From positions 2,224,501-2,288,500 of the forward strand of contig NZ_CP061336.1 of the NCBI RefSeq assembly GCF_005473905.2: a stretch of 64,000 nucleotides of DNA, in the 5' to 3' direction. Below are positions 1-10,600 of the stretch, piece by piece. The stretch's first letter is position 1. Each line of letters starts with the position of its first letter. The position numbers and the translations under genes were made by a program. A model generated the notes under the pieces. The model was not told the DNA's origin and searched no databases. It was given only the letters and a program-made list of their open reading frames with translations. The DNA is from Ruminiclostridium herbifermentans. GTDB taxonomy: Bacteria; Bacillota; Clostridia; Acetivibrionales; DSM-1351.

Positions 1-675
1 TATAAAATCATTCTTTCCCTGAACCATTTTCCATCGTTCTACCACTTGACAGAGAACTTCATCTCCTGCATCATGTCCAACTGAATCATTAATGTTTTTA
101 AAATCATTTATATCTACTATAACTAATGCAAATTTAAAGCTATCATCATTACAGTCTGAAATTAGTCTTATCAAATAGTCATTGAATTTGCGGCGGTTGG
201 GAAGACCTGTAAGTGTATCAGTAAGAGCAAATTCTGCAATGATATTTTGATTGAGGTCTAACTTCTTTAAGTATAGATAGATTAATAAGGTTACAGTTAT
301 GCATGTAGATATTGCCGCTAATCCAGCAATTGATGAATATGCTTGAAGGAAAATAAACGGAATTGCTAAAATAATAGTATGAATAATACAAATTGTAACG
401 ACATTTTGAAATCCTTTTTTTCTATAAAATATAACCATTATTATGAGAAGAAACATTTGTAATTGAGTTAACATCCCACTAATTGTTAAGTAATGAAAAA
501 CTATATTAAATAATGTTAAATTGATTTGATATCTATTAATATAAGTTGTAGTTATCATAATTAATATATAAAAAAGAATAGGAAAAATCATAGTCCAGCT
601 TGGTAATTGAATTGATTTTGATGGCAATTGTATTGATTTTGAAAACTCCTTATCAAATGAATTATATTGTGTCAT
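1..675 (-). CDS. Membrane-bound diguanylate cyclase (GGDEF), 3' part cut by window edge
   Basis: The reading frame is open from the start codon at 675 to the window edge, giving 225 codons of an incomplete protein. The start has a good ribosome site (AGGAGA, about 8 bases upstream on the minus strand). About 140 residues of hydrophobic membrane segments are followed by the start of a GGDEF domain, including the typical LTDTLTGLPNRR and the D-x-N-D-F-K-N-I-N-D metal/substrate region. The GGDEF signature itself lies beyond the edge. It is closely similar in layout and sequence to the GGDEF-EAL protein encoded at 1164-2900, so the two are tandem paralogues. The expected role is c-di-GMP synthesis at the membrane. 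Whether an EAL domain follows cannot be seen. Confidence 0.85.
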   Translation of the reverse strand, partial: MTQYNSFDKEFSKSIQLPSKSIQLPSWTMIFPILFYILIMITTTYINRYQINLTLFNIVFHYLTISGMLTQLQMFLLIIMVIFYRKKGFQNVVTICIIHTIILAIPFIFLQAYSSIAGLAAISTCITVTLLIYLYLKKLDLNQNIIAEFALTDTLTGLPNRRKFNDYLIRLISDCNDDSFKFALVIVDINDFKNINDSVGHDAGDEVLCQVVERWKMVQGKNDFI

Positions 676-1050
676 ATATTATGTCTCCTGTATACTTTTT
701 ATCTCAACTGTAAATAATTAATTATTAAATATTAATTTTTACTTCAAATATTCAGATAGTATCTATAAAATAAATTCCTATCAAATTAAAAGGGTTGCCA
801 TTGTCTTAACCATATTTTAGTACAAAAGTAATTTCTAATTTAGAGATATAAAAAAATTCTGCTATTAATATACCTTTTATTCTAGAACTTTTATCACATT
901 GATATATACAATATTCCTTAGTAATAAAATAACATAAACATACAACAAATATCAACATAAATCTGCAAAAATGTAATTAATTTATACAAAATTGTAGATA
1001 TTATACAATAATTTAGCGATAAAGCACAAAAATGTAAAAAAATTAAAGAT
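676..1050. other. AT-rich intergenic stretch
   Basis: Very AT-rich DNA between the two GGDEF genes, both on the minus strand. It should contain the promoter of the 675 gene, but I see no single clear -35/-10 pair and no ORF with a ribosome site. Confidence 0.5.
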
Positions 1051-1082
1051 AAAAAAGGAACACATTAATTAAAATGTGTTCC
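1051..1082 (-). terminator. Intrinsic terminator of the GGDEF-EAL gene
   Basis: On the minus strand a perfect 10-bp stem (GGAACACATT, loop of 6, AATGTGTTCC; arms at 1057-1066 and 1073-1082) is followed by a run of six T. It lies about 80 bases after the stop codon of the gene ending at 1164. Confidence 0.85.
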
Positions 1083-1163
1083 AAATAAATTCCAATGGAA
1101 ATGTGCGCTTTTAATTTAGTTTGTGAAAGTTATATAAGTGACACTAAAAATTTAAGCTAGTTT

Positions 1164-2900
1164 TTAAGCTAATAATGTAGATTTTATTATTTCATCTGAT
1201 ACTCCTAATAGCTTTAAAGCATCTTTTGGAAGCATTGGTTTTCCCCATAGGTATCCTTGCATAAAATCACTTCCGAGATTGGTGAGTATATCTAACTGTT
1301 TTTGATTTTCAACACCCTCAGATATTACAGAAAAATTCATAATATGACCTATTGAAATAATTGCTTCAACATAATTCCTTCCAGATTCACTGACCAGAAG
1401 TTCGTCTATAAAAGACTTATCTATTTTTAATAAATCTATAGGGAGTTTTGATAGATAGCTGAGGGATGAATAACCTGTTCCAAAGTCGTCTAATGCAATA
1501 CACACACCTAATTTCTTTAATTCATTTAACGTTTCAATAGCTTTCGCCATTGAGGATATAAATACTGACTCTGTAATTTCTATTTCAAGGTTACTTGGAG
1601 GAAATTTTGTCTCGTTAAGCATTTGTTGTATCTCGTCTAAAAAACCTTTATTTAATAAATGAAGTACAGAGATATTTACTGAAAGAATAAGGTTTTCATT
1701 AGTTATATCTAAAACTCTTTTGAAAAATAACATTGAATTTCTTATAACCCAGTTATCGATACTAGTAATAAGTCCTGTTTTCTCTGCAACTGGAATGAAT
1801 GAAGCAGGATTGATTATATTACCGTATTCATCCTTCATACGAACAAGAGCTTCGAAGCCTCTAATCTTTCTTGTTTTAGTATCATATTGGGGCTGTAAGA
1901 CAAAATAAAGATTATTTTCCTCCAATGCTATCCTAATCTTCTGTTCCAGTGCAACACTGTTTTCTATTGTATCAGTCATAGAACGGTTGTACATAGTAAT
2001 GTTTACATTACCGCTATTCTTGGAAAAGTACATAGCTATGTCAGCGTAACGGAAAATTTCTGATGGATCTTTTGAATCCTTTGGATATAAAGCAACACCA
2101 AAACTAGCTGAAATATAAAAGTAGTTAAGATTAATTATAAATCTGCTTGATATAGCGGTTGAATATTTTTTAATTTTTCTCTCTAACTCTTCTTCAGAAC
2201 CATAATTCTTTATAATGATAGTAAATTCATCACCACCAATTCTTGCAATGAAATCATCAGCGCTTTGAACTATTTTCCAACGTTTAACAACTTCACTAAG
2301 AATTTCATCACCTGAATCATGTCCAACTGAATCATTTATATTCTTAAAATCATCTAAATCTATCATTACTAATGCAAATTTATCATCATCATTGCTATAT
2401 TCTGCAATAAGCTTGCTCAAATAATCATTAAAGGCTCTGCGATTAGGTAGACCAGTAAGTGTATCAGTGAATGCATATTTAGCAATTGTATTCTGATTAC
2501 TGTCTAATCTTTTTAAGTAAAAATAAATCAGTATTGATACCGCAGCACTAGAAATCAAAATTGCAATACCTGCAATAGAAGTGTAAACTTTGCCATAAAT
2601 AATTGGAAGAACTAATAAAGTGGCTTGAATGGTACTTAAAATCAATACAGAGACTAATCCAATCTTTCTGTAAAAAACCACAATTAGTATAAATAATAGC
2701 ATTTGAAATTGAGATATTATTCCGCCCAGTGATATATATGGGATTATAGCAGTGCCTATTTGGACAGATATCTGACGGTTATTTACTTGATAGGCAACTA
2801 CCAGTAAAAACAAATATAGTAAAACAGGAAATATTAAAGTCCAACTTGACAGATTTTTTGACCTATTAAAGTCATTTAGAATCGAATCATTTTTTTTCAT
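1164..2900 (-). CDS. Membrane-anchored GGDEF-EAL protein (c-di-GMP cyclase/phosphodiesterase)
   Basis: 578 residues from the ATG at 2900, chosen because GGAGG lies 8-9 bases upstream; an ATG 17 codons earlier has no ribosome site. Order: about 130 residues with several membrane segments, GGDEF domain with intact GGDEF near residue 222, then EAL domain. The inhibitory RxxD site is absent (SADD occupies that place). The EAL half keeps EALVR, NIS, the ESVF glutamate region, DDFGTGYSS, KIDKSF, EGVE and QGY, so both activities look possible. It would make and break cyclic di-GMP; which activity dominates cannot be decided from sequence. It is a tandem paralogue of the partial gene at 1-675. There is no periplasmic sensor domain of recognisable type, only the membrane region. 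Confidence 0.92.
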   Translation of the reverse strand: MKKNDSILNDFNRSKNLSSWTLIFPVLLYLFLLVVAYQVNNRQISVQIGTAIIPYISLGGIISQFQMLLFILIVVFYRKIGLVSVLILSTIQATLLVLPIIYGKVYTSIAGIAILISSAAVSILIYFYLKRLDSNQNTIAKYAFTDTLTGLPNRRAFNDYLSKLIAEYSNDDDKFALVMIDLDDFKNINDSVGHDSGDEILSEVVKRWKIVQSADDFIARIGGDEFTIIIKNYGSEEELERKIKKYSTAISSRFIINLNYFYISASFGVALYPKDSKDPSEIFRYADIAMYFSKNSGNVNITMYNRSMTDTIENSVALEQKIRIALEENNLYFVLQPQYDTKTRKIRGFEALVRMKDEYGNIINPASFIPVAEKTGLITSIDNWVIRNSMLFFKRVLDITNENLILSVNISVLHLLNKGFLDEIQQMLNETKFPPSNLEIEITESVFISSMAKAIETLNELKKLGVCIALDDFGTGYSSLSYLSKLPIDLLKIDKSFIDELLVSESGRNYVEAIISIGHIMNFSVISEGVENQKQLDILTNLGSDFMQGYLWGKPMLPKDALKLLGVSDEIIKSTLLA

Positions 2901-3324
2901 AAAATAATCCTCCGTACACGTGTAATTTATTATTATTTTGGAGAAAAGCAACTTAAATTGTTAGAAATATAATTCAAGTTTACTATATTCAATAATTTAC
3001 CGAACTAAATGCTCATATTTATAAAATACCATAAAATGACTACAAACATCAACACTAAACATACAAAAGTGTATAAAAATGTTAAATAATTATGTTGAAT
3101 TATTGAAAATTTGGTGTTTTTGCATGAAAAAGATACTTTTAGGCGGTAATTAATTGGTAAAATTAACCAAAAAAGTAAATGCAAAAGGATAAGAGAATTT
3201 TAAACTATATATACTTTTTACTTTAAAAGTAAAGATATATATTTTAGTATGAAAATTACTAAAAAGATATCGGATGTGAAATAATTTGACAGTGCTTCGA
3301 TAAAAATCGATTAAATTCGTTAAT

Positions 3325-3374
3325 AAATTCAAACATATCTTTAATCGAGTAACCATTTATCTAAGTTGTATTCG
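3325..3374 (+). repeat. Dispersed repeat family B, copy 1
   Basis: About 50 bases starting AAATTCAAACA, then ATCTTTAATC and TCTAAGTTGTA, recur with a few changes at 30330-30382. Both copies are intergenic and I find no reading frame in them. Confidence 0.6.
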
Positions 3375-3414
3375 CGTATAAGTAATATAATTCAATTTTT
3401 CCTATTTACCCAAA

Positions 3415-3473
3415 TAACTCGAAAGTACAGTTTGTGATTACATAGTGCACTTTCGAGTCTTTGGGTTTTTAAT
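3415..3473 (+). terminator. Hairpin resembling an intrinsic terminator
   Basis: Arms ACTCGAAAGT and ACTTTCGAGT, flanked by CCCAAA and TTTGGG, form a long stem followed by TTTTT on the plus strand. It lies downstream of the minus-strand CBS gene, where the tail is less T-rich, so the direction of action is unclear. The left arm with its flank also recurs near 54721. Confidence 0.55.
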
Positions 3474-3545
3474 GCGTTAGCGGTTTATGAAGCTTAGTAT
3501 TGTTATGGCTTTAAAAGTAATCAATTATCTTTATTAATGTTTTTA

Positions 3546-3965
3546 TTATTTAGTTGGCTTTGAAATATTGATTAGTGTTTCAGCAACCTCAGTATCGTAT
3601 TTTGCATCAACTGCTACGTCTCCAAGAGCCACTATTCCTACTAATGTGTTATTTTCTATGACAGGAACTCTTCTTATTTGGCTGTCAGCCATTTTTCTTG
3701 TAACATCCCTAATGTCCATATCAGGTGACACTGTTGAAACTCCTGTAGTCATCACATCTTTAACTGCTGTCATCTGTGGGTTTTTACCTGGAGCAATAGT
3801 TCTGACAACGATATCTCTATCAGTTACTATTCCAACTACACCGTTTTGATCACAAACTGGAATTGCACCAACATTATACTGCTGCATAAGATTTGCAGTT
3901 TCTGTGACAGTTGTTGCTGGATTAACATAAGTGACATTTTTAGTCATAACATCTTTTACTTTCAT
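3546..3965 (-). CDS. CBS-pair domain protein
   Basis: 139 residues, essentially two CBS domains (about 1-60 and 68-130) and nothing else, with the usual repeated V-x-D-V-M-T beginnings and the GIVTDRDIVVR segment. Such stand-alone CBS pairs (YhcV-like or Hrp1-like) bind adenosyl nucleotides such as AMP or ATP and are thought to sense energy or redox state; the partner is not shown by context. The start has GAAAGG about 9 bases upstream. It is monocistronic, with intergenic DNA on both sides. Cytoplasmic, with no signal or membrane segment. Confidence 0.88.
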   Translation of the reverse strand: MKVKDVMTKNVTYVNPATTVTETANLMQQYNVGAIPVCDQNGVVGIVTDRDIVVRTIAPGKNPQMTAVKDVMTTGVSTVSPDMDIRDVTRKMADSQIRRVPVIENNTLVGIVALGDVAVDAKYDTEVAETLINISKPTK

Positions 3966-4224
3966 TAATCATCAACCTTTCATATATTATTTAACAGCTA
4001 TATTCAGTATTTATATTTCCCAAGGTTAAAAGTAAAGACACGTGGAAAATAATTTCACTTAAATTGTTTAAAATTTGAATGATTTGAATGTAAACTCAGT
4101 TGCTAGTAAATTTACTAATAGTGGTAAAAAAAATAAATTAATTATTAAATTAATTGACTTTTCTTTCCATAAGTTAAAACTCCTACAACAGTTTAGTAAT
4201 TCAATTTATTTTTAAAGACTTCTT

Positions 4225-4260
4225 TTTAACAATGGTAATTAATAATGGTAATTAATAATA
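4225..4260 (+). repeat. 13-bp tandem repeat
   Basis: AATGGTAATTAAT occurs twice in direct succession upstream of the amine oxidase gene. Such a site could bind a regulator or be simple slippage; nothing decides. Confidence 0.4.
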
Positions 4261-4287
4261 CCATGTATAGGAATAATGGTTTAAATG

Positions 4288-4345
4288 CACCTTTAAATAT
4301 GTATTTTCATACATTTTAATAGGATGACAAATGTATTTAAAGGTG
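4288..4345 (+). promoter_or_regulatory. Hairpin enclosing the ribosome site of the amine oxidase gene
   Basis: Perfect 12-bp inverted repeat (CACCTTTAAATA at 4288-4299, TATTTAAAGGTG at 4334-4345). The 3' arm contains the ribosome site AAAGGTG of the gene starting at 4353. A competing 8-bp pairing, ATACATTT (about 4310-4317) with AAATGTAT (about 4329-4336), uses part of the same 3' strand and would leave the ribosome site free. This is the layout of a translational switch or thermosensor; no ligand can be named. Confidence 0.5.
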
Positions 4346-4352
4346 ATTAGCA

Positions 4353-6089
4353 ATGATTTGTCCAAATGTTCTCTATTCAAATATTCCAAGACCTCCTCAA
4401 CCGGATAACCCTACAGATGAAGAACGCAGCAAAATGTCATATTATGCTCTTTATAGAACTTGTCACACTGAAGATTTCCATAATATAACTGAAGCTTTAT
4501 CTCCGCCTAAGAGTATTACTTTACTTGCCAATCCAGGTGAATTCAAAGGAAAAAAGGTAGGTATAATAGGCGGTGGCTTAGCGGGAATGTCTTCTGCTTT
4601 TGAATTAAGAAAACTAGGCTTTGACATTACTATATTTGAGGCTTCTGATAAACGTATTGGAGGAAGAGTCTATACATATTATTTTGATAAAGACAAAAAG
4701 CTATATGGGGAACTTGGACCCATGCGTATTCCAGTAAATCATGAAACTGTTTGGCATTACATAAATTTATTCAAGCTTAATACAAGACCCTTTAGGCAAA
4801 CTGACCCTAATACCTTTATTTATTTGCATCAGACAAGAGTTAGGAATGATGCTTATGGTGAAAATGTAAAGAAATATATCTATCCTACATATAACTTAAC
4901 ACCTATGGAAAGAAGAACTGCATGGCAGGAGTTAGGTTATTATGCAATTGAGGCACCAATACTAAAAGCTCCTCCTAGCAGCAGAATTGAAATACTCAAA
5001 ACTAAGGAAACATATAGTAAGCCGCTTTTATATTGGGACAGTCTAAATACTAGGCAAATGTTTGAGAGCAGAAATCTAAGTCAGGGTGCTATAAACCTTC
5101 TATCCAATTTATTTCCCATTGGAGGGGAGTATCTATATAATAATTATGTTGACTTTGTTCAAGAGTATTTTCCTGTTAACTTCTGGTTTATGTATGAGAT
5201 TATTGATGGATTAGTTAATTTACCTCTTGCATTCCATAAATCCTTTTTAAGTAGTAAACCTCAAGAGTATTACCCAGGTATTCCTGTACAGCTGCTAGGA
5301 AAGGTTAAATGGAAATCAGGCAATACTGTTAAGGGAATTTACCGCAGAGAAAATAGTTATGTGACTTTATCATATCAAGACAATACTTCACAAGAAATTA
5401 GGTATGAGGACTTTGATTACATTATTTGTGCTGTTCCATTTTCTGTACTTAGAACAATGGATATAAAACCCATGTTTAGAAGCAGAAAAATGCAAGCTAT
5501 AAAAGAAGTTAATTATGGAAATGCTCTAAAATCTATTTTTAATTGTAATAAACGATTTTGGGAGGAACAAGGCATATTTGGAGGCGGCTCATACACAGAT
5601 CTTCCTATTACAACCATTTGGTATCCATCAGACTCTGTAAATAGTCAAACTAAAACAGAAAGTGAATTAAACTATAATGAAGCAGAAAACCCAAATAAAG
5701 CTGAAAATCCTGGGGTATTTCTTGCATCATATAATTTTAATTTGGATTCTGTTAGATTAGGTAATATAACTGATAAGGAGCGATTTGAAATAATTAAGCG
5801 TGATGTTGAAGAGGTACATGGTTTATCAAAATTTGAATTGGATTCTATTGTTACAGATTCTAAGACTCAAGTTTGGAGTGAGGATCCTTTGTTTAGAGGT
5901 GCTTTCTGTTATTTCACACCTCAGCAAAAAAAATTATTCTCTTGGGAAATGACGCTTCCTGAATACGATAATAGGGTTTTCTTTGCAGGAGAACATGTGT
6001 CTCCATTACATCGCTGGATGCAAGGAGCTCTTCAGAGTGGAATGGAGGCTGCTAATGCTTTAGTGAGTTCTCATATAAACGATATCTGA
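4353..6089 (+). CDS. Flavin monoamine oxidase family protein
   Basis: 578 residues. The FAD-binding beta-alpha-beta motif GGGLAG is at residues 73-78 with its acidic E96 and the following RIGGRVYTY, the hallmark of the monoamine/L-amino acid oxidase family. Near the C-terminus VFFAGEH and a Gly-Ala-rich helix (GALQSGMEAANAL) complete the FAD site. About 65 residues precede the FAD domain without a signal peptide. It should oxidise an amine or amino acid using flavin; the substrate is unknown, and an O2-dependent oxidase is odd in an anaerobe, so a dehydrogenase-like role is possible. Ribosome site AAAGGTG lies in a hairpin (see 4288-4345). Transcribed alone. Confidence 0.85.
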   Translation: MICPNVLYSNIPRPPQPDNPTDEERSKMSYYALYRTCHTEDFHNITEALSPPKSITLLANPGEFKGKKVGIIGGGLAGMSSAFELRKLGFDITIFEASDKRIGGRVYTYYFDKDKKLYGELGPMRIPVNHETVWHYINLFKLNTRPFRQTDPNTFIYLHQTRVRNDAYGENVKKYIYPTYNLTPMERRTAWQELGYYAIEAPILKAPPSSRIEILKTKETYSKPLLYWDSLNTRQMFESRNLSQGAINLLSNLFPIGGEYLYNNYVDFVQEYFPVNFWFMYEIIDGLVNLPLAFHKSFLSSKPQEYYPGIPVQLLGKVKWKSGNTVKGIYRRENSYVTLSYQDNTSQEIRYEDFDYIICAVPFSVLRTMDIKPMFRSRKMQAIKEVNYGNALKSIFNCNKRFWEEQGIFGGGSYTDLPITTIWYPSDSVNSQTKTESELNYNEAENPNKAENPGVFLASYNFNLDSVRLGNITDKERFEIIKRDVEEVHGLSKFELDSIVTDSKTQVWSEDPLFRGAFCYFTPQQKKLFSWEMTLPEYDNRVFFAGEHVSPLHRWMQGALQSGMEAANALVSSHINDI

Positions 6090-6166
6090 TACTTTTAAAT
6101 ATATTAAGTAATAAGTGAATAATCAATCAAGTTCTCAAATATAAGAGAATATCTGATATCCACCTC

Positions 6167-6406
6167 ATGCAAACAGTACTAATGAATAATAGGGAATTAA
6201 TTAAGGGATATACGGTGGATAAGTTTAATAAGCAGCTTGTGGCCTCCTTTGCCAATGGAGGTCATAAAAATTATGATTCTTTCATTAGATTTAACATGTA
6301 CTTACATTCTTATGTTGATTTGGGATATGTATCTATTGAGTTCTCTGTAAAGTATGTAATAACTAAGTTAACTAGATATTTAAAGAAAAAAATTAATAGA
6401 GAATGA
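6167..6406 (+). CDS. Small hypothetical protein, doubtful
   Basis: 79 codons following the amine oxidase by about 80 bases. I do not recognise the product. It is mixed hydrophilic with a basic C-terminal end (KKKINRE). No convincing ribosome site precedes either the first ATG or the one six codons in, so it may be a remnant or not translated. Retained because the frame is open and the composition is protein-like. Confidence 0.3.
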   Translation: MQTVLMNNRELIKGYTVDKFNKQLVASFANGGHKNYDSFIRFNMYLHSYVDLGYVSIEFSVKYVITKLTRYLKKKINRE

Positions 6407-6575
6407 TAATAGGCATAAAAATATAGTGATTTAAATTTGAAATAGAGAATGTTATAATGAACTAGTTGATACAATTTTCAATTACTGGAATATTAAAAGT
6501 CTACAGCGGAAGACTTATCAATGATTTGTTGTAAGATAAATCTAATTATTTGGCATAATTAAGGGGGATGAAATC

Positions 6576-7568
6576 ATGATAACAAAATACGAAGATATGG
6601 CCAAAACAGGAGACATTAGACCTTCAAGATTTGTGTCATCAGTAGCGATTATTCTTTATTTTTATCTTTTTATAGGGTCAACTATAGTATCAATACCGAT
6701 ATTTTTTATACTTTTTTCAAATAAAGATGCTTTATTTGATATTGTCAATATGACAAGTTCTATGGATTTATTTAATAAATATATCCCACCAATGCTAAAT
6801 TATATTCTGACTAACTTTACGATATATTTTATGCTTTTTGGTGCCTTTATAGCAGTTAAGTTTATTCATTATAGACCATTTAAAACCTTGATTACTACAA
6901 AACCTAAAATTCAATGGAGCAGGTTTTTTATCGGATTTTTTGTATATGGGGTTTTGCTATTGTTAGGTTCAGTTATAGATTATTTTATTTTTCCGGAGAC
7001 ATATTCTATAACATTTGATGCATCAAAGTTTTGGATAGCTTTGCCTATTATATTAATAATGACTCCTATTCAAGCCTGTACTGAAGAATTTGTATTTAGG
7101 GGCTATGTAATTCAAGGCTTTGGGCTTAAAATTAAGAATGGTATTATTCTTTCTATTATTTCAGGCGGCTTGTTTGCATTACCACACCTTGCTAATCCAG
7201 AAATTTATGCTTCCGCTAAATTAGGTGTATTTAGTACGGTATGTACGGTTTTAAATTACTTTGTTATTGGTTTGGTGTTGGCTTTAATAACAATTAAGAC
7301 AAATTCTCTTGAGGCGGCAATGGGAGCTCATACAGTCAATAACCTTATTTGTTTTATACTTATAAGCTATCCAGATGGTGTGTTACCAACAAATACAGTA
7401 TTTTTTACTTCAAATTTTGAACCTGTTAGCTCACTTATATCAACAACAATAGTAGGTGTCCTATTTTATATTATTACAGCAAAATTAATTGGTGAACGCA
7501 GAAGCCTTCTCCACAATAATATGCATTCTGAACAGAGTTTATTAGAAGAGAATACTTCTGAATCCTAA
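6576..7568 (+). CDS. CPBP family intramembrane metalloprotease
   Basis: 330 residues with about seven or eight hydrophobic segments. The CPBP (CAAX protease / Abi) motif EExxxR is present as EEFVFRG (E170, E171, R175) and the second motif has H204 in LFALPHL. These residues form the membrane-embedded metal site of the family (Rce1-like). Members process lipidated or membrane proteins or give bacteriocin self-immunity; no bacteriocin gene is seen nearby, so the role is open. Start supported by AAGGGGGATG upstream. It lies just ahead of addB with about 65 bases between, possibly co-transcribed but functionally unrelated. Confidence 0.85.
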   Translation: MITKYEDMAKTGDIRPSRFVSSVAIILYFYLFIGSTIVSIPIFFILFSNKDALFDIVNMTSSMDLFNKYIPPMLNYILTNFTIYFMLFGAFIAVKFIHYRPFKTLITTKPKIQWSRFFIGFFVYGVLLLLGSVIDYFIFPETYSITFDASKFWIALPIILIMTPIQACTEEFVFRGYVIQGFGLKIKNGIILSIISGGLFALPHLANPEIYASAKLGVFSTVCTVLNYFVIGLVLALITIKTNSLEAAMGAHTVNNLICFILISYPDGVLPTNTVFFTSNFEPVSSLISTTIVGVLFYIITAKLIGERRSLLHNNMHSEQSLLEENTSES

Positions 7569-7634
7569 AGACTATTAAGATAAACACTAAATTAGCAAAA
7601 CTATTTGCTGATTTTAAATAAAAGGGAGTAAGAT

Positions 7635-10600
7635 ATGAGCCTTCAATTTATTTATGGAAGAGCAGGCTCTGGAAAATCATTCCAATGCTTGAATCAGATT
7701 AAATTAAAACTGCTTGAAAACAACTCTAAAAAATTGGTATTGCTTGTTCCAGAACAATATACCTTACAGGCAGAACGAGATTTGATTAATGTTCTCAAAA
7801 CTGGTGGTATTCTCAAAACAGAGGTGCTTAGCTTTCGAAGGATGGCATATAGGGTGCTCAATGAAGTAGGAGGAATCACCTATCCGCACCTTCATCCAGC
7901 TGGAAAGTGCATGATTATTTACCGTATTTTAGATAAAATGAAGGATGAATTTGCAATTTTTCAGAAGTCAGCTAATTGTAAGGGCTTTGTAAATACTATA
8001 TCTACATTGATTACAGAACTGAAAAGATACGATGTTCACCCAGACAATCTGGACTCTGTTATAAAGCATTTAGATGAAGAGAACTATCTTAAATACAAAC
8101 TCAATGAAATTAAATTAATATATTCAGAATTTGAAAATATTTTATCCCAAAAATATAGAGATGCAGACGATGAACTTACATTATTGGCTGGTAGGCTTGA
8201 CGAAACTCAAATGTATGATAATGCTGAAATCTGGATTGATGGCTTTTCAGGCTTTACACCTCAGGAGTATGCTGTAATATCAAAGCTAATGCAAAAAGCG
8301 GACAAGCTTTATATTACTATTTGCACTGATGTATTAGAGGATGAAAGAGGAATTGATTTATCAGATGTTTTTTCTTCAGCAAAAAAAGCTTACAGGAAGC
8401 TTATTAGTATTGCTGCAAATTGCAATACCTCTGTGCTTTCGCCAATTGGACTAAATGGGGATGTTCCGCCTAGATTTAAGGTTAGTGAAGAACTAAGATG
8501 GCTAGAGGCTAATTATAATTCATATTCATATAGTTGCTATCAGAAACCAACTAAAGATATTGAACTTTTTGAGTCGATTAATATATATTCTGAAATTGAA
8601 GAATGTGCAAGGGATATTATTAGTAAGTGCCGTGACAATGGCTTAAGATATAAGGATATTACAGTAGTTACTAGAAATCTAGCAGGTTATGAAAATTTAA
8701 TTGAGGTGATTTTTGAACAATATGGAATTCCTTGCTTTATAGACTCAAAAACTGAAATAACCAATCATCCGTTGGTGAGATTGGTGCTATCCATGCTTGA
8801 TATATTTATTGAAAATTGGTCATATGAAACTGTCTTTCGTTACCTAAAATCAGGTTTAACAGGAATTGACGATACTAAGATTGATATACTAGAAAATTAT
8901 GTTTTGGCATGTGGAATAAGGGGAAGTCGATGGACTCAAAATACGGACTGGAAAACTAGTCCTGAGTTAGTAGCAGATGATAAACATAGCATTGATAATG
9001 ATCAATTGCTTTTGGAGATAAACAGGACAAGAGTTGAGATTTGTGAGCCACTTTTACGTTTTAGAAGTAAAGTAAAGGGAAGAAAAAGGGCAGCAGATTT
9101 TTGCTCATGTCTTTATGATTTTTTAATTGAAATTGGCGTACAAAACAGGATTGAAGAGCAGATAAAGCAATTTAACAATAATGGCTTGCTAAAGCTTGCT
9201 AATGAATACGAGCAGGTTTGGAATATATTAATGGATGTTTTTGACCAGATAGTTGAAGTAATGGGAGACGAAACCATTGGGCTTGAGCGCTTTACTAATA
9301 CCCTAAAAATAGGATTAGCTGAATATAAAATTTCTACTATACCGGCATCACTTGATCAGGTTTTAGTAGGTAGTGTGGAACATTCAAGAAGCCATGAAAT
9401 AAAGGCTCTATATGTTCTGGGTACAAATGATGGGATTTTTCCTTCTGCGGGAATAAAAGAAGGTATTTTATCAGATGCAGACAGGCTTATATTAAACAAA
9501 AATGGTATTGAACTGGCAAGTGACACAAAAACTCAAGTGTTTGATGAGCAGCAGCTTATTTATAGAACTTTAACAACACCAAAAAACTTTTTGCGAATAA
9601 GTTGGCCTATCGCAGACCATGAGGGGAAAAACATGAGACCCTCAACTATAATTTCTAGAATTAAAAAGTTATTTCCTAAGATAACTGAAAAAAGTAATTT
9701 ACAAAAGGAATTAAGTGAGAATCAAATTATTGCTTCTATTACAGCACCTATTCCTGCGTTTAACCAATTAGTGTCAGCATTAAGACAAAAAAATGATGGT
9801 GCTGATATAAGTGAAATATGGCTTGAAGTGTTTTCATGGTTTTTTAAGCAGCCTGATTGGAATGAAAGATGCCAAGTAATGCTAAAGGCATTAAAATATA
9901 AAAATATAGCTTTACCAGTTGATATATCAAAAATTCAGGAGTTATATGGCAGTAATGCTTATTCAAGTGTTTCAAGACTTGAGAAATACACAGCTTGTCC
10001 TTTTGCATATTATATTCAGTATGGCTTGGGGGCAAGGGAGAGAAAAATATATCAAATGAGTCCTCCTGATGTTGGAACCTTTATGCATACAGTAATAGAA
10101 AGGTTTTCTAAAATGCTTGAGGAACAAAATATTTCATGGAGAACCTTTGATAAGGAATGGTGTGAAGAGCAAATTGCTATAATAGTGGATAAGCTGTTAG
10201 ATAGTATGGGAAATACTATTATTGGTGCATCTAGAAGATTTAGAACTCTAACTTCCAGACTTAAGCGCGTTGTAACAAGGTCTGTTTGGCTTATTGCCGA
10301 ACATATACGAATGAGCAGCTTTGATCCGATAGGCTATGAAATTGATTTTGGTGAAGGGGGAAACTATCCTCCAATAGTTATTGAACTTGAATCAGGAAAA
10401 AGAGTCACATTAGTAGGTAGAATAGATAGAGTAGACGCGTTAAAAACAGATGATGGAACATTTTTAAGAATAGTGGATTACAAGTCGGGAAGTAAGGATT
10501 TCAAGCTATGTGATGTCTATTATGGACTTCAAATGCAGTTAATAACATATATGGATGCGCTTTGGGAAAATGCTGAAAAAACTAATAGCGACAAGGTTAT

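Larger units (their letters stand above)
2901..3545. other. Intergenic region with dispersed repeat and hairpin
   Basis: No supported gene; a 68-codon minus-strand frame here lacks a ribosome site and overlaps a repeat. It holds one copy of a dispersed repeat (3325-3374) and a strong hairpin (3415-3473). Confidence 0.6.

Noticed and set aside
3150-3356. 68-codon minus-strand frame
   Set aside because: No ribosome site, Phe/Ile/Tyr-rich from AT-rich DNA, overlaps dispersed repeat B.
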